Assembly: GCA_030612185.1 (NCBI GenBank)
Contig: JAUWOI010000016.1
Span: 1 to 20,030 of the forward strand
DNA length: 20,030 bases
Reading direction: 5' to 3'
Origin: Anaerolineae bacterium
Lineage (GTDB): Bacteria > Chloroflexota > Anaerolineae > B4-G1
Part shown: positions 6,731 to 14,326 of the stretch, one piece after another
Position numbering within the stretch: position 1 is the first letter of the stretch
How the letters are laid out: each line of letters begins with the position of its first letter
Made by a program: the position numbers and the translations under genes
Notes under the pieces: generated by a model
Told to the model about the DNA's origin: nothing
What the model saw: only the letters and a program-made list of their open reading frames with translations
The model's database searches: none

Positions 6731-7978
6731 ATGGAAACTGGAACTCTCACCCTGGACGATTTTGATTTTCGCGGCAAGACGGTCATCCTGCGGGTGGACA
6801 TCAACTCGCCAATTGACCAGCAGACCGGCAGACTGGCCGACGATAACCGCATCCGCAAGAGCGTGCCCACCATCCGCGAGTTGTCGGACACGGGCGCGCG
6901 GACGGTCATCCTGGCTCACCAGGGCGACACTGAGGACTACAAGAGCCTGGTCTCGTTGCTACCTCACGCCGAGCGGCTGGCCGAATTGCTGGAGCGCCCG
7001 GTCGATTTCATCGACGACATTGCCGGGCCGTCTGCCATCGAGCGCATCCAGGCGCTGCAAAATGGCGAATTACTGCTGCTCAACAACGTGCGCTACCTGA
7101 CCGAAGAGGTGTCCACCTTTACCAAATTTGTCAAGCTCATGCCAGAGCAGATGGCTCAGACGCGGCTGGTGCGCAACCTGGCCCCACTGGCCGACGTTTT
7201 CGTCTGCGAGGCCATTGCCGCTGCCCACCGCTCAGCGCCGTCGTTGATCGGCTTTGCCGAGGTGCTCCCAGCGGCGGGCGGACGGCTCTTTGTAGACGAG
7301 TTGAGCGCGCTGACGCGCATCAAAGAGTCGCCTGTGCAGCCCTGCGTCTTTGTACTGGGCGGTAGCCGCATCGCCGACGCCTTTAGCATGATGGAACAGG
7401 TACTCTGTGAGGGTACGGCCCATCGCGTCCTCACCAGCGGGTTGACTGGCGAGGTGATGCTCCTGGCCCAGGGAGTCAAATTGGGCGAAACGACCGAACG
7501 ATTGATCCACGACAAGGGATTATGGCCGTTCATTGACAAGGCACGCGCCCTACTGGATGCCTACGGCGAGCGCATCCTCTTTCCCTCCGACTTTGCCATA
7601 GATGATGGTGGACGGGTAGAGATCGGGTTGGACGACTTGCCCGCGGACGATCTACTGGTGGATATCGGCGAGCAGACCATTGCTTGCTACATTGAGGTGC
7701 TCCAAGGCGCGGCGACTATTTTCGTGAACGGCCCGGCCGGCGTGTACGAGCAACAGGTCAGCGCAATAGGCACTGAGAAGCTATGGACGGCCATCGCCGA
7801 TGCCCCCGGCTACTCGGTCATTGGCGGGGGCGACAGTGTGGCTGCTGCCGGTCGCTTTGGCATCCGCGAGCGGATGGGCTACGTCTGCACTTCTGGCGGT
7901 GGGATGGTACGCTTCTTGTCGGGGCAAAAGCTGCCGGTGGTCGAGGCACTGCGGCGGGCAGCCCAGCGGTGGGGGTAG
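6731..7978 (+). CDS. pgk: Phosphoglycerate kinase homologue, archaeal type
   Basis: A 415-residue two-domain kinase that would move phosphate between an acyl phosphate and ADP. Recognisable blocks: VILRVDINSPI (18-28), VILAHQGD (59-66), LLNNVRYL (116-123), AAAHRSAPSLIGF (163-175), VLGGSRIADAF (208-218), IFVNGPAGVYE (330-340), GGGDSVAA (365-372) and CTSGGGMVRFLSG (386-398). The RVDINSPI and AHQGD forms are those of archaeal PGK. The usual nucleotide-site Lys in GGxK is Arg here (R213), so specificity or direction may differ from glycolytic PGK. The start is ATG 6731, with GAGGT upstream; an in-frame TTG at 6686 lies in the hairpin and is rejected. It partners the preceding type II GAPDH and is followed ten bases later by the larA-like gene. 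Confidence 0.85.
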   Translation: METGTLTLDDFDFRGKTVILRVDINSPIDQQTGRLADDNRIRKSVPTIRELSDTGARTVILAHQGDTEDYKSLVSLLPHAERLAELLERPVDFIDDIAGPSAIERIQALQNGELLLLNNVRYLTEEVSTFTKFVKLMPEQMAQTRLVRNLAPLADVFVCEAIAAAHRSAPSLIGFAEVLPAAGGRLFVDELSALTRIKESPVQPCVFVLGGSRIADAFSMMEQVLCEGTAHRVLTSGLTGEVMLLAQGVKLGETTERLIHDKGLWPFIDKARALLDAYGERILFPSDFAIDDGGRVEIGLDDLPADDLLVDIGEQTIACYIEVLQGAATIFVNGPAGVYEQQVSAIGTEKLWTAIADAPGYSVIGGGDSVAAAGRFGIRERMGYVCTSGGGMVRFLSGQKLPVVEALRRAAQRWG

Positions 7979-7988
7979 GGGTTGGGTA

Positions 7989-9254
7989 ATGGATGTGACT
8001 AGGGTAAAGTTGCCCTATGGACACGATGTGCTGAGTGCCGAGGTGCCCAGCGCCAATCTTCAGGCTATCTTGGTTCCAAAGCAGAGCGGAGAGGAGAGCA
8101 ACCAAGTCGAGGTCTTACGCGAGGCCTTGGCCCATCCCATCGGCACACTGCGCCTGCACGACATGGTCCAGCCAGGGCAAAAGGTCGTTATAGTTACCAG
8201 TGACCTGACCCGCCCCTGCCCCTCGGAGCGGCTGCTGCCGTCGGTGCTAGGCGAACTGTCGGCGGCGGGTGTACCTGACGACGACGTGATGGTCGTCCTG
8301 GCCCTGGGTCTACATCGCCCCATGACCGAAACGGAGATAGAGCAAGTAGTGGGCGGTGACGTTTGCCACTGCTTGCGGGTGATCAATCACGATCCAAACG
8401 ACACCGTTCGGCTGGGCGTCACCTCCGCCGGGACGCCGGTCGAGATATTTCGACCCGTTGTCGAGGCCGATTTCCGCATTTGTCTGGGCAACCTGGAATT
8501 GCATTACTTTGCTGGCTACTCTGGCGGGGCCAAGGCCATCCTGCCCGGCTGCGCGTCACGATCTGCGATCAATGCCAATCACGCTATGATGGTTAGCCCC
8601 GAAGCGGCTGCCGGACGCATAGCCGGCAATCCACTCCGCGCCGACATCGAGGAGGGGGTAGCGCTGCTCGGTGTGGATTTTATACTCAACGTTGTGGTGG
8701 ATGGTCAGCATCGCATCGTCGGCGCTGTGGCAGGCGAGGTGACCACTGCCCACCGTCGGGGCTGTGAGATGGTTGCCGAACGCGGCATCGTCGAGATCGA
8801 CGATCCAGCCGACCTGGTGCTAGTCAGCGCTGGCGGTTACCCCAAGGACGTTAACCTTTACCAGGCACAGAAGGCGTTGGATAACGCTGCCTATGCCGTG
8901 CGGGATGGAGGTATCATCATCCTGGTGGCCGAGTGCCTCGAGGGCCTGGGCAATCGGATATTCGAGGTATGGATGACTGGGGCCAGTTCTCCGGACGATC
9001 TGCTAGAGCGCATCCAGCAAGAGTTTGTGCTGGGCGGGCACAAGGCGGCAGCGGTCGCTGCGGTGCTAAAGCGGGCCCAGGTCTATCTGGTCTCAGTGCT
9101 GCCTGATGAGTTAGTTCGACAGTGTGGAATGGTGCCATTTGACAATTTGGCGACCGCACTGGATACGGCGCTCGATGAGATTGGGTCTGATGCCAGTGTT
9201 CTGGTGTTGCCACAAGGTGGCTCGATCCTGCCCGATTCAAGAAAGACACTGTAG
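7989..9254 (+). CDS. larA: LarA-family nickel-pincer racemase/epimerase (DUF2088)
   Basis: A 421-residue cytosolic enzyme of the lactate racemase family, which uses a nickel pincer nucleotide to racemise or epimerise 2-hydroxy acids through hydride transfer. The catalytic set is present with a shift of one to two residues from L. plantarum LarA: D72 and R75 in SDLTRP, H109 in GLHRP, H172 in ELHYF, cofactor-attaching K182 in GYSGGAK, nickel ligand H198 in NANH, and the later YPKDVNLYQAQKAL segment. All this argues for an active enzyme. Cofactor makers LarB, LarC and LarE are not in the window. LarA homologues act on lactate, malate, phenyllactate, sugar acids and others, so the substrate is open. 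It is ten bases after pgk and two bases before the MFS gene. Confidence 0.88.
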   Translation: MDVTRVKLPYGHDVLSAEVPSANLQAILVPKQSGEESNQVEVLREALAHPIGTLRLHDMVQPGQKVVIVTSDLTRPCPSERLLPSVLGELSAAGVPDDDVMVVLALGLHRPMTETEIEQVVGGDVCHCLRVINHDPNDTVRLGVTSAGTPVEIFRPVVEADFRICLGNLELHYFAGYSGGAKAILPGCASRSAINANHAMMVSPEAAAGRIAGNPLRADIEEGVALLGVDFILNVVVDGQHRIVGAVAGEVTTAHRRGCEMVAERGIVEIDDPADLVLVSAGGYPKDVNLYQAQKALDNAAYAVRDGGIIILVAECLEGLGNRIFEVWMTGASSPDDLLERIQQEFVLGGHKAAAVAAVLKRAQVYLVSVLPDELVRQCGMVPFDNLATALDTALDEIGSDASVLVLPQGGSILPDSRKTL

Positions 9255-9256
9255 CC

Positions 9257-10450
9257 ATGAATGAACCCTCAACAATAACTGCAGATTACCCCCTGACAAC
9301 CGCCCGTAACCGGCAGATGTTAATCGCCCTGTACACCGTGGTTGCCTTGATGTATTGGATGGCGTTGTACCTGTACGTGCCGACTCTACCGACTTATGTC
9401 CAGAGCAAGAGCGATAGCTTGTCGCTGGTGGGCGTGATTCTTGCCCAGTATGGCCTGTGGCAGGCTGTCATCCGGCTGCCGCTAGGCATTGCTGCCGATT
9501 GGTTGGGCTGGCGCAAGCCGTTCATTATCGCCGGCATCGCCCTGGCCGGACTGGGCGCCTGGATCATGGGCACCACAGATAGTGCGGGCGGAATGGCCGT
9601 CGGTCGGGCCATCACAGGACTGGCCGCCGGTACTTGGGTACCGCTGACTGTGGCTTTCAACGGCTTGTTCCCGGCCCAGGAAGCTATTCGGGCCACGGCC
9701 ATTCTCACCTTCGTCGGATCTATCGGACGGGTGACTGCCACCAGCGTCACAGGCTCGCTCAACGAGCTGGGTGGGTACTCGCTGGCCTTTTTTACGGCCA
9801 CTTGCGCCGCAGCGCTGGGTGTATTCGTTGCGCTGATGTCCAAGGAGCGGTCCCAGCCACTGCGACGTCCATCTGTAGCGGGAATCAGTCACCTGATTAC
9901 ACGTCGCGACGTGCTGCTGCCCTCTCTACTCGCGGCGGTCAGTCAATACGCCAACTGGGCCGTTACGTTTGGCTTTCTGCCGATTCTGGCCGGGCAACTG
10001 GGTGCGACAGACGTTACACTGAGCGTGTTGATGAGTATGCACATCGGCGTAGTCACCGTTATGACACTGGCGGCTGCCGCCATTGTCAACCGCATCGGCA
10101 CTCGGCGCCTGGCATTCGTTTCCTTCGCGCTCATGTCTGGAGGGATCGGGCTGGCTGCTTGGACCCCCTCGCTGGCATTCGTCTTTGTCGCGCAATTCTG
10201 TATAGGGGCCGCTCAAGGCTTTAGCTATCCGGTTCTGATGGGTATGAGCATCCGCGACGTGGCCGACGGCGAGCGTAGCACAGCGATGGGGCTACACCAA
10301 GCGGTGTATGCCATCGGCATGTTCGCTGGTCCATGGCTGAGCGGCCTGCTGGCCGACGCTACAGGTATCCGGCCGATGTTCGGCATGACGGCGTTCGCCT
10401 GCCTCGCCATCAGCGTGTTCTTGATTCGCTTACTGCCCAGAAAACAGTAG
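9257..10450 (+). CDS. Major facilitator superfamily transporter, 12 membrane segments
   Basis: A 397-residue inner-membrane protein with about 12 hydrophobic segments in two halves. The first segment starts near residue 22, and the central cytoplasmic loop lies near 194-212. MFS motif A is clear after segment 2: LGIAADWLGWRKP at about 76-88. A second version of this loop (NRIGTRR) follows in the C-terminal half. The ATG lies two bases after the larA stop, so translation is coupled and the protein most likely imports the substrate of this operon. Such single-gene MFS proteins usually carry organic acids, sugars or sugar acids with protons, or export drugs; sequence alone does not decide. It is the last gene of the plus-strand operon. 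Confidence 0.9.
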   Translation: MNEPSTITADYPLTTARNRQMLIALYTVVALMYWMALYLYVPTLPTYVQSKSDSLSLVGVILAQYGLWQAVIRLPLGIAADWLGWRKPFIIAGIALAGLGAWIMGTTDSAGGMAVGRAITGLAAGTWVPLTVAFNGLFPAQEAIRATAILTFVGSIGRVTATSVTGSLNELGGYSLAFFTATCAAALGVFVALMSKERSQPLRRPSVAGISHLITRRDVLLPSLLAAVSQYANWAVTFGFLPILAGQLGATDVTLSVLMSMHIGVVTVMTLAAAAIVNRIGTRRLAFVSFALMSGGIGLAAWTPSLAFVFVAQFCIGAAQGFSYPVLMGMSIRDVADGERSTAMGLHQAVYAIGMFAGPWLSGLLADATGIRPMFGMTAFACLAISVFLIRLLPRKQ

Positions 10451-10550
10451 GTGCGATGCATCCCTGGCAACACTTTGCTCGGGCAATCAAGCGCAAAAGG
10501 TAGAACATGGCTGAGAAGCACAGGTTCTACAAGGGATGCATCACTCCTAC
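10447..10550. repeat. Long imperfect inverted repeat at the convergent operon junction
   Basis: The left arm (10447-10465, from GTAGGTG to ATGCATCCCT) and right arm (10532-10550, AGGGATGCATC to CCTAC) are complementary at 17 of 19 positions, separated by 66 bases. Inside lies a second perfect seven-base pair, GTAGAAC (10500-10506) with GTTCTAC (10524-10530). The left arm contains the MFS stop codon and the right arm lies 14 bases past the ulaG-like stop. It could act as a bidirectional terminator or RNA-stability stem, or be a small non-autonomous mobile element; there is no T-run to support intrinsic termination. Confidence 0.6.
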
Positions 10551-10563
10551 AGAATATCAGGGC

Positions 10564-11643
10564 TTACCATACGTCCGGGCCGTACTCCACGCTCTTTTCC
10601 CAGTTCATCCGCTCGCGCCAGTCAGGGTAGACGTAGCGTTCCATGTCCATATCGGTGGGGTGCTCGTAGCGCGCGCCAGCAAACAGGGTGACGGTCCGCA
10701 GGTCAATTTGCTTCTCCTTGGCTTTGCGGGCGACGATGTATTCCAAGTAGGACGGATCTTCGTAGCAATTGGCCCAGTTGTCGTGGTGCATGGGAATGAC
10801 GACCTTGGCATTGAGCGCCTCAGAAATGCGCCACAAATCCCAGGGTGACATCTTGTCGGTATAGCCGGGGGCATTGTTGCCCATATTCATGGTGCACACG
10901 TCGATCTGGTACTTTTCGCCCACCATGCGGTAGCCGTTATGGTACAGCGTGTCGCCCAGGAAAGCGACGTTGCCGCCCTCAGTGTTGAAAATAAAGCTGG
11001 TGGCTACCTCTTCAAAAGGCGCGGGTGTGTCGAAACCGGTCTTGGTGGCGATGACGTCAAAGTTGGGCGCAAAGTCGATACGCATATCCTCGATTTCGAC
11101 GTACTCGCCGACTTGTGCGATGATCATCCGATCATCCGGCACGCCCATGTTTTTCTTCATCCGCCGGGCGGCCTCGGGCGGGGCGATGAATTTGCAATTG
11201 GTGGTCTGGAGCGCGGCGCTGATGGTGTAGAAGTCCATGTGATCCTGATGGTGGTGGGTGACGCACACCGCGTCCAAACGCTTGAACTTCCAGGGGTCGA
11301 TGACGTGGGGATTGAGGCGCATCCACCACAACTTGTCGGTACCGCTGGTGCGGCAGACACCACAGTAAGAATAGTCGGTAAAGATGCTGGGGCCGGCGTA
11401 CAGATCCACGGTGAACACTGCCCCGCCCCGCGACTTTAAAGCCCAGGATGGCCCGCCAAAATACCACATCACCCCCGTGCCGGGCTTGACGTCAAAGTGC
11501 TCGATCTCATAGTTAAGAAAGGTTCCCCATTCGGGAAATACCTCCTGCAGCCAGATGTCGCGTGTCATCTCGCGCGGCAGGCCGATGGTTCCGCCGTCCA
11601 TGACGCCCATTTCGTCGTACTTGACAACCTTATTTTCGCTCAT
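10564..11643 (-). CDS. ulaG: UlaG-family metal-dependent lactonase (beta-lactamase fold)
   Basis: A 359-residue metallo-beta-lactamase-fold hydrolase similar along its whole length to L-ascorbate-6-phosphate lactonase UlaG. Shared features: FPEWGTFLNYEIE (36-48), the metal-binding THHHQDHMD (129-137; H130, H132, D134, H135), FLGDTLYHN and the late ITDKM-type segment (here YTDKMSPWDLWRISEALNAKVVIPMHHD). UlaG opens a phosphorylated sugar lactone. No other ula genes (3-keto-gulonate-6-phosphate decarboxylase, epimerases, PTS) are present, so a different lactone or phospho-lactone is more likely than ascorbate. AAGGGGA precedes the ATG. It is the last gene of the minus-strand operon, 74 bases after ilvD. 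The family is firm; the symbol denotes the family, not ascorbate use. Confidence 0.85.
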   Translation of the reverse strand: MSENKVVKYDEMGVMDGGTIGLPREMTRDIWLQEVFPEWGTFLNYEIEHFDVKPGTGVMWYFGGPSWALKSRGGAVFTVDLYAGPSIFTDYSYCGVCRTSGTDKLWWMRLNPHVIDPWKFKRLDAVCVTHHHQDHMDFYTISAALQTTNCKFIAPPEAARRMKKNMGVPDDRMIIAQVGEYVEIEDMRIDFAPNFDVIATKTGFDTPAPFEEVATSFIFNTEGGNVAFLGDTLYHNGYRMVGEKYQIDVCTMNMGNNAPGYTDKMSPWDLWRISEALNAKVVIPMHHDNWANCYEDPSYLEYIVARKAKEKQIDLRTVTLFAGARYEHPTDMDMERYVYPDWRERMNWEKSVEYGPDVW

Positions 11644-11692
11644 TATTTTCCCCTTTCATCTATTTGTTTGTCAATCGTCAAGTTGATACACG

Positions 11693-11722
11693 GGTAGGTT
11701 GGGCAATACGTCCCAATCTACC
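11693..11722 (-). repeat. Hairpin overlapping the ilvD stop codon
   Basis: GGTAGGTTGGG (11693-11703) and CCCAATCTACC (11712-11722) form an 11-position stem with one imperfect pair and an eight-base loop. It overlaps the ilvD stop codon (TAG at 11720-11718). The outer bases (GTAGG) recall the repeat arm that overlaps the MFS stop codon. In mRNA it could shield the ilvD 3' end or reduce read-through into ulaG. Confidence 0.55.
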
Positions 11723-13385
11723 ATTCCTCTCTCAGAATCGCCCCCGCGCTCGCCGACGTTACCATCCGCGCATAACGGGCCAGGTAGCCATGCTTTACCT
11801 TGGGTTCAGGCGGGGTCCAGTGGGCGCGGCGACGGGCGATCTCGGCTTCATCGACCTCCAGGGTGAGAGTCCGGTTGGGGATGTCGATATGGATGGTGTC
11901 GCCCTCCTCGACCAGGGCCAGCAGGCCGCCCTCGGCTGCCTCAGGCGAGATGTGACCGATGGCCGCGCCGCGCGTCACGCCAGAGAAGCGCCCGTCGGTG
12001 ATTAGCGCCACGTCCTCGCCCAGGCCCATGCCCACAATGGCCGACGTGGGCGCCAGCATCTCGCGCATACCTGGCCCACCCTTTGGCCCCTCGTAGCGGA
12101 CGACGACCACGTCCCCCGGCTGGATGCGGCTGCCCAAGATAGCGTCGACGGCGTCCTCTTCGCAGTCAAAGACACGGGCCAGACACCGTCGCTGGCGCAT
12201 AGCGGGCGCGACGGCCGCCTGCTTGACCACCGCCCCGTCGGGCGCTAGATTGCCGGTCAGGATGGCGATACCGCCTTCGGAATGGACCGGCCGGTCAAAG
12301 GGGCGGATGATCTCCTCGTCGCGGATTTCGGCTGTTGCCAGATCCTGGCCCAGCGTCTGGCCGGTGGCGATCAGAACGTCGAGATCGACCAGGTCCCGCT
12401 CGGCCAGGCGCTTCATTACCCCTCGCACACCTCCCGCCCGGTCGAGGTCGTCCAGATGGTGGGGGCCGGCTGGGCTCATGTCGCACAGATGGGGCACGCG
12501 GTCGCTCACCTCCTGGAACAGGCTCTGGGGGATGGGGATATCGGCTTCGTGGGCAATGGCCGGCACGTGGAGGATGGTGTTGGTCGAGCAGCCCAGGGCC
12601 ATGTCCACGGCGATGGCGTTCATGAACGCCTGGCGCGTGGCAATATCGCGGGGCCGGATCCCTTTCTCCAACAATTCCATGACCTTCAGACCAGCCAACT
12701 TGGCGAGCCGCACCCGCGCCGCGTTGACCGCCGGGATGGTGCCATTGCCCGGCAAGGCTATCCCCAGGGCCTCTGCCAAACAGTTCATCGAGTTGGCAGT
12801 GAACATGCCGGCGCAGGAGCCACAGCCGGGGCAGCAGACCTTTTCCAGCTCAACCATCTCTTCGCCGGTCATGGTCCCAGCCGTGACTTTCCCGATCCCC
12901 TCCCAGACGGTGGTTAGATCAGTTTCACGGCCGCGCCAGTCTCCGGCCAGCATCGGCCCGCCGCTAAGCATCACCGCCGGGATATTGAGCCGCAGCGCGG
13001 CCATAAGCATACCCGGAGTGATCTTGTCACAGTTGGTGACCATCACCAGGGCGTCGAAGGGATGGGCCATAGCCATGATCTCCACCGAGTCGGCGATGTG
13101 CTCCCGGCTGGCCAGCACGTACTTCATACCCTCGTGGCCCATGGCCAGCCCGTCACAGATGCCAATGGCAGGAAAGACCACCGGCGTGCCGCCCGCCATC
13201 GCCACGCCTCGCACTACGGCGTCCACCAGGTTGTTGAGGTGGATGTGGCCGGGGACGATCTGGTTGAAGGCGTTGACCACGCCGACGATGGGCTGCTCGA
13301 TCTCGCGCCGGGTATAGCCCATCGAGTAGAGTAGCGCCCGGTGTTGGGCCCGCTTGAGCCCCTTTTTCATCTCGTCACTTCTCAT
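11718..13385 (-). CDS. ilvD: IlvD/Edd-family dehydratase (dihydroxy-acid or sugar-acid dehydratase)
   Basis: A 555-residue iron-sulfur dehydratase that removes water from a 2,3-dihydroxy acid to give a 2-keto-3-deoxy acid. Visible: cluster cysteines C119 in [10 protein letters not shown] and C191 in [19 protein letters not shown] at 76-79, KHGY-type C-terminal region, and [10 protein letters not shown] near 475-485 with the catalytic Ser. At the first cluster position the usual Cys is Gly (VPGHIHL, G46), as in a known subgroup of IlvD homologues. AGGAGGG precedes the ATG. The family covers branched-chain amino acid synthesis and sugar-acid catabolism. No other ilv gene is nearby, while BKACE, RLP and a lactonase are, so I favour a catabolic sugar-acid dehydratase. 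The symbol marks the family only. Confidence 0.88.
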   Translation of the reverse strand: MRSDEMKKGLKRAQHRALLYSMGYTRREIEQPIVGVVNAFNQIVPGHIHLNNLVDAVVRGVAMAGGTPVVFPAIGICDGLAMGHEGMKYVLASREHIADSVEIMAMAHPFDALVMVTNCDKITPGMLMAALRLNIPAVMLSGGPMLAGDWRGRETDLTTVWEGIGKVTAGTMTGEEMVELEKVCCPGCGSCAGMFTANSMNCLAEALGIALPGNGTIPAVNAARVRLAKLAGLKVMELLEKGIRPRDIATRQAFMNAIAVDMALGCSTNTILHVPAIAHEADIPIPQSLFQEVSDRVPHLCDMSPAGPHHLDDLDRAGGVRGVMKRLAERDLVDLDVLIATGQTLGQDLATAEIRDEEIIRPFDRPVHSEGGIAILTGNLAPDGAVVKQAAVAPAMRQRRCLARVFDCEEDAVDAILGSRIQPGDVVVVRYEGPKGGPGMREMLAPTSAIVGMGLGEDVALITDGRFSGVTRGAAIGHISPEAAEGGLLALVEEGDTIHIDIPNRTLTLEVDEAEIARRRAHWTPPEPKVKHGYLARYARMVTSASAGAILREEW

Positions 13386-13440
13386 ACTGTTCCCTCCTAT
13401 AGGTGCTCCCGCTGGACTGTCGTCCGCGTCGAGTAGAAAT

Positions 13441-14310
13441 CTATTCCCGAGGCAATCTCAGGATCTGACATGCCTCTTGCGGCGTGGCTGGGTCGCGCCC
13501 CGCGATGCGGGCGATCTGCACCGCTTTTTCCACCTGGTCCCAGTTTCCCTTGGATTTCGTCTTGGTCAACGGGTCGATGTAGACGTTGTCCTCCAATCCG
13601 ACGCGGATGTGGCCGCCAAAGATGGCGCTGGCCATCGCCACTGGGAAACAGTTCTGCCCGGCCCCGATGCCCTGCCAGGTTGAGTCTGGTGGGATAGCGT
13701 GGATGTAGCTGTTCACCATATCCGAGTTGAAGCGTACGCCGCCCATCACCCCAAAGACGAAGGAGAAATGCAGCGGCGCCACGAGAAAATCATAGTGCTC
13801 GAAAAAGAACATAGCGTTGTGGACGTGGGACAGGGCAAAGCACTCAATCTCAGGCTTGATCCCCTTGTCACGCATCAATGTGCCGAACTCCAGCGTGGCC
13901 CCGAGTGGGTTGTGATAGGTCTTGTCGTGGATGATACGGCCATCCCGGTAGCTGACAGTGCAAAAGTTCATCGTGCCTGGGTTCAGCGAGGCTATCTCCG
14001 GGTCGTGGTGGACGATGGGGCGCTTGCGCTCCTCTAGCGTTGACTCCAGGCTAACGCCGGTGCTGAGGTTCAACAGCAAGCCGGTGTTTTCCCGGATGCC
14101 CTCGACCACCTCTTTCATAACCACCGGGTCGGTCGTCGGTGTGCCGCTGACCGGGTCGCGAAAGTGAATGTGGACGACCGCCGCGCCGGCCTCCTCAGCT
14201 CGTACTGCCTCGCGGACAAACTCCTCGGGCGTGTAGGGCACATTGGGGTTGTGCTCCTTCATGGTCACGCTGCCAGAGAGCGCTGCCGTAATGATGACTT
14301 TCTTCTTCAT
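13441..14310 (-). CDS. Beta-keto acid cleavage enzyme (BKACE, DUF849)
   Basis: A 289-residue TIM-barrel zinc enzyme. The family condenses a beta-keto acid with acetyl-CoA and releases acetoacetate plus the CoA ester of the shortened acid (first known as 3-keto-5-aminohexanoate cleavage enzyme, Kce). Zinc ligands H47 and H49 are in VHIHFRD (46-52) and E240 in RVGLEDN (236-242), at the expected spacing. The N-terminal strand [24 protein letters not shown] (7-30) is typical. GAGAGGA precedes the ATG. It lies 16 bases after a 3-hydroxyacyl-CoA dehydrogenase-family gene, an arrangement known in carnitine degradation, where the dehydrogenase makes the beta-keto acid that BKACE cleaves. The acyl substrate is not predictable by eye. 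Confidence 0.92.
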   Translation of the reverse strand: MKKKVIITAALSGSVTMKEHNPNVPYTPEEFVREAVRAEEAGAAVVHIHFRDPVSGTPTTDPVVMKEVVEGIRENTGLLLNLSTGVSLESTLEERKRPIVHHDPEIASLNPGTMNFCTVSYRDGRIIHDKTYHNPLGATLEFGTLMRDKGIKPEIECFALSHVHNAMFFFEHYDFLVAPLHFSFVFGVMGGVRFNSDMVNSYIHAIPPDSTWQGIGAGQNCFPVAMASAIFGGHIRVGLEDNVYIDPLTKTKSKGNWDQVEKAVQIARIAGRDPATPQEACQILRLPRE

Positions 14311-14326
14311 GTTTGTCCTCTCTCTG

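Noticed and set aside
6686..6731. Upstream TTG start for the PGK homologue
   Set aside because: It lies inside a palindromic hairpin and adds 15 residues without family similarity; ATG 6731 has GAGGT at a usable distance.
10507..10848. Small plus-strand gene in the convergent junction
   Set aside because: It crosses the inverted repeat and then runs antisense to the ulaG-like gene; no motif or ribosome site supports it.
12124..13317. Plus-strand open frame of 397 codons opposite ilvD
   Set aside because: Composition is Arg/Ser/Pro-rich and without motifs, as expected for the antisense of a GC-rich gene; IlvD motifs are clear on the minus strand.
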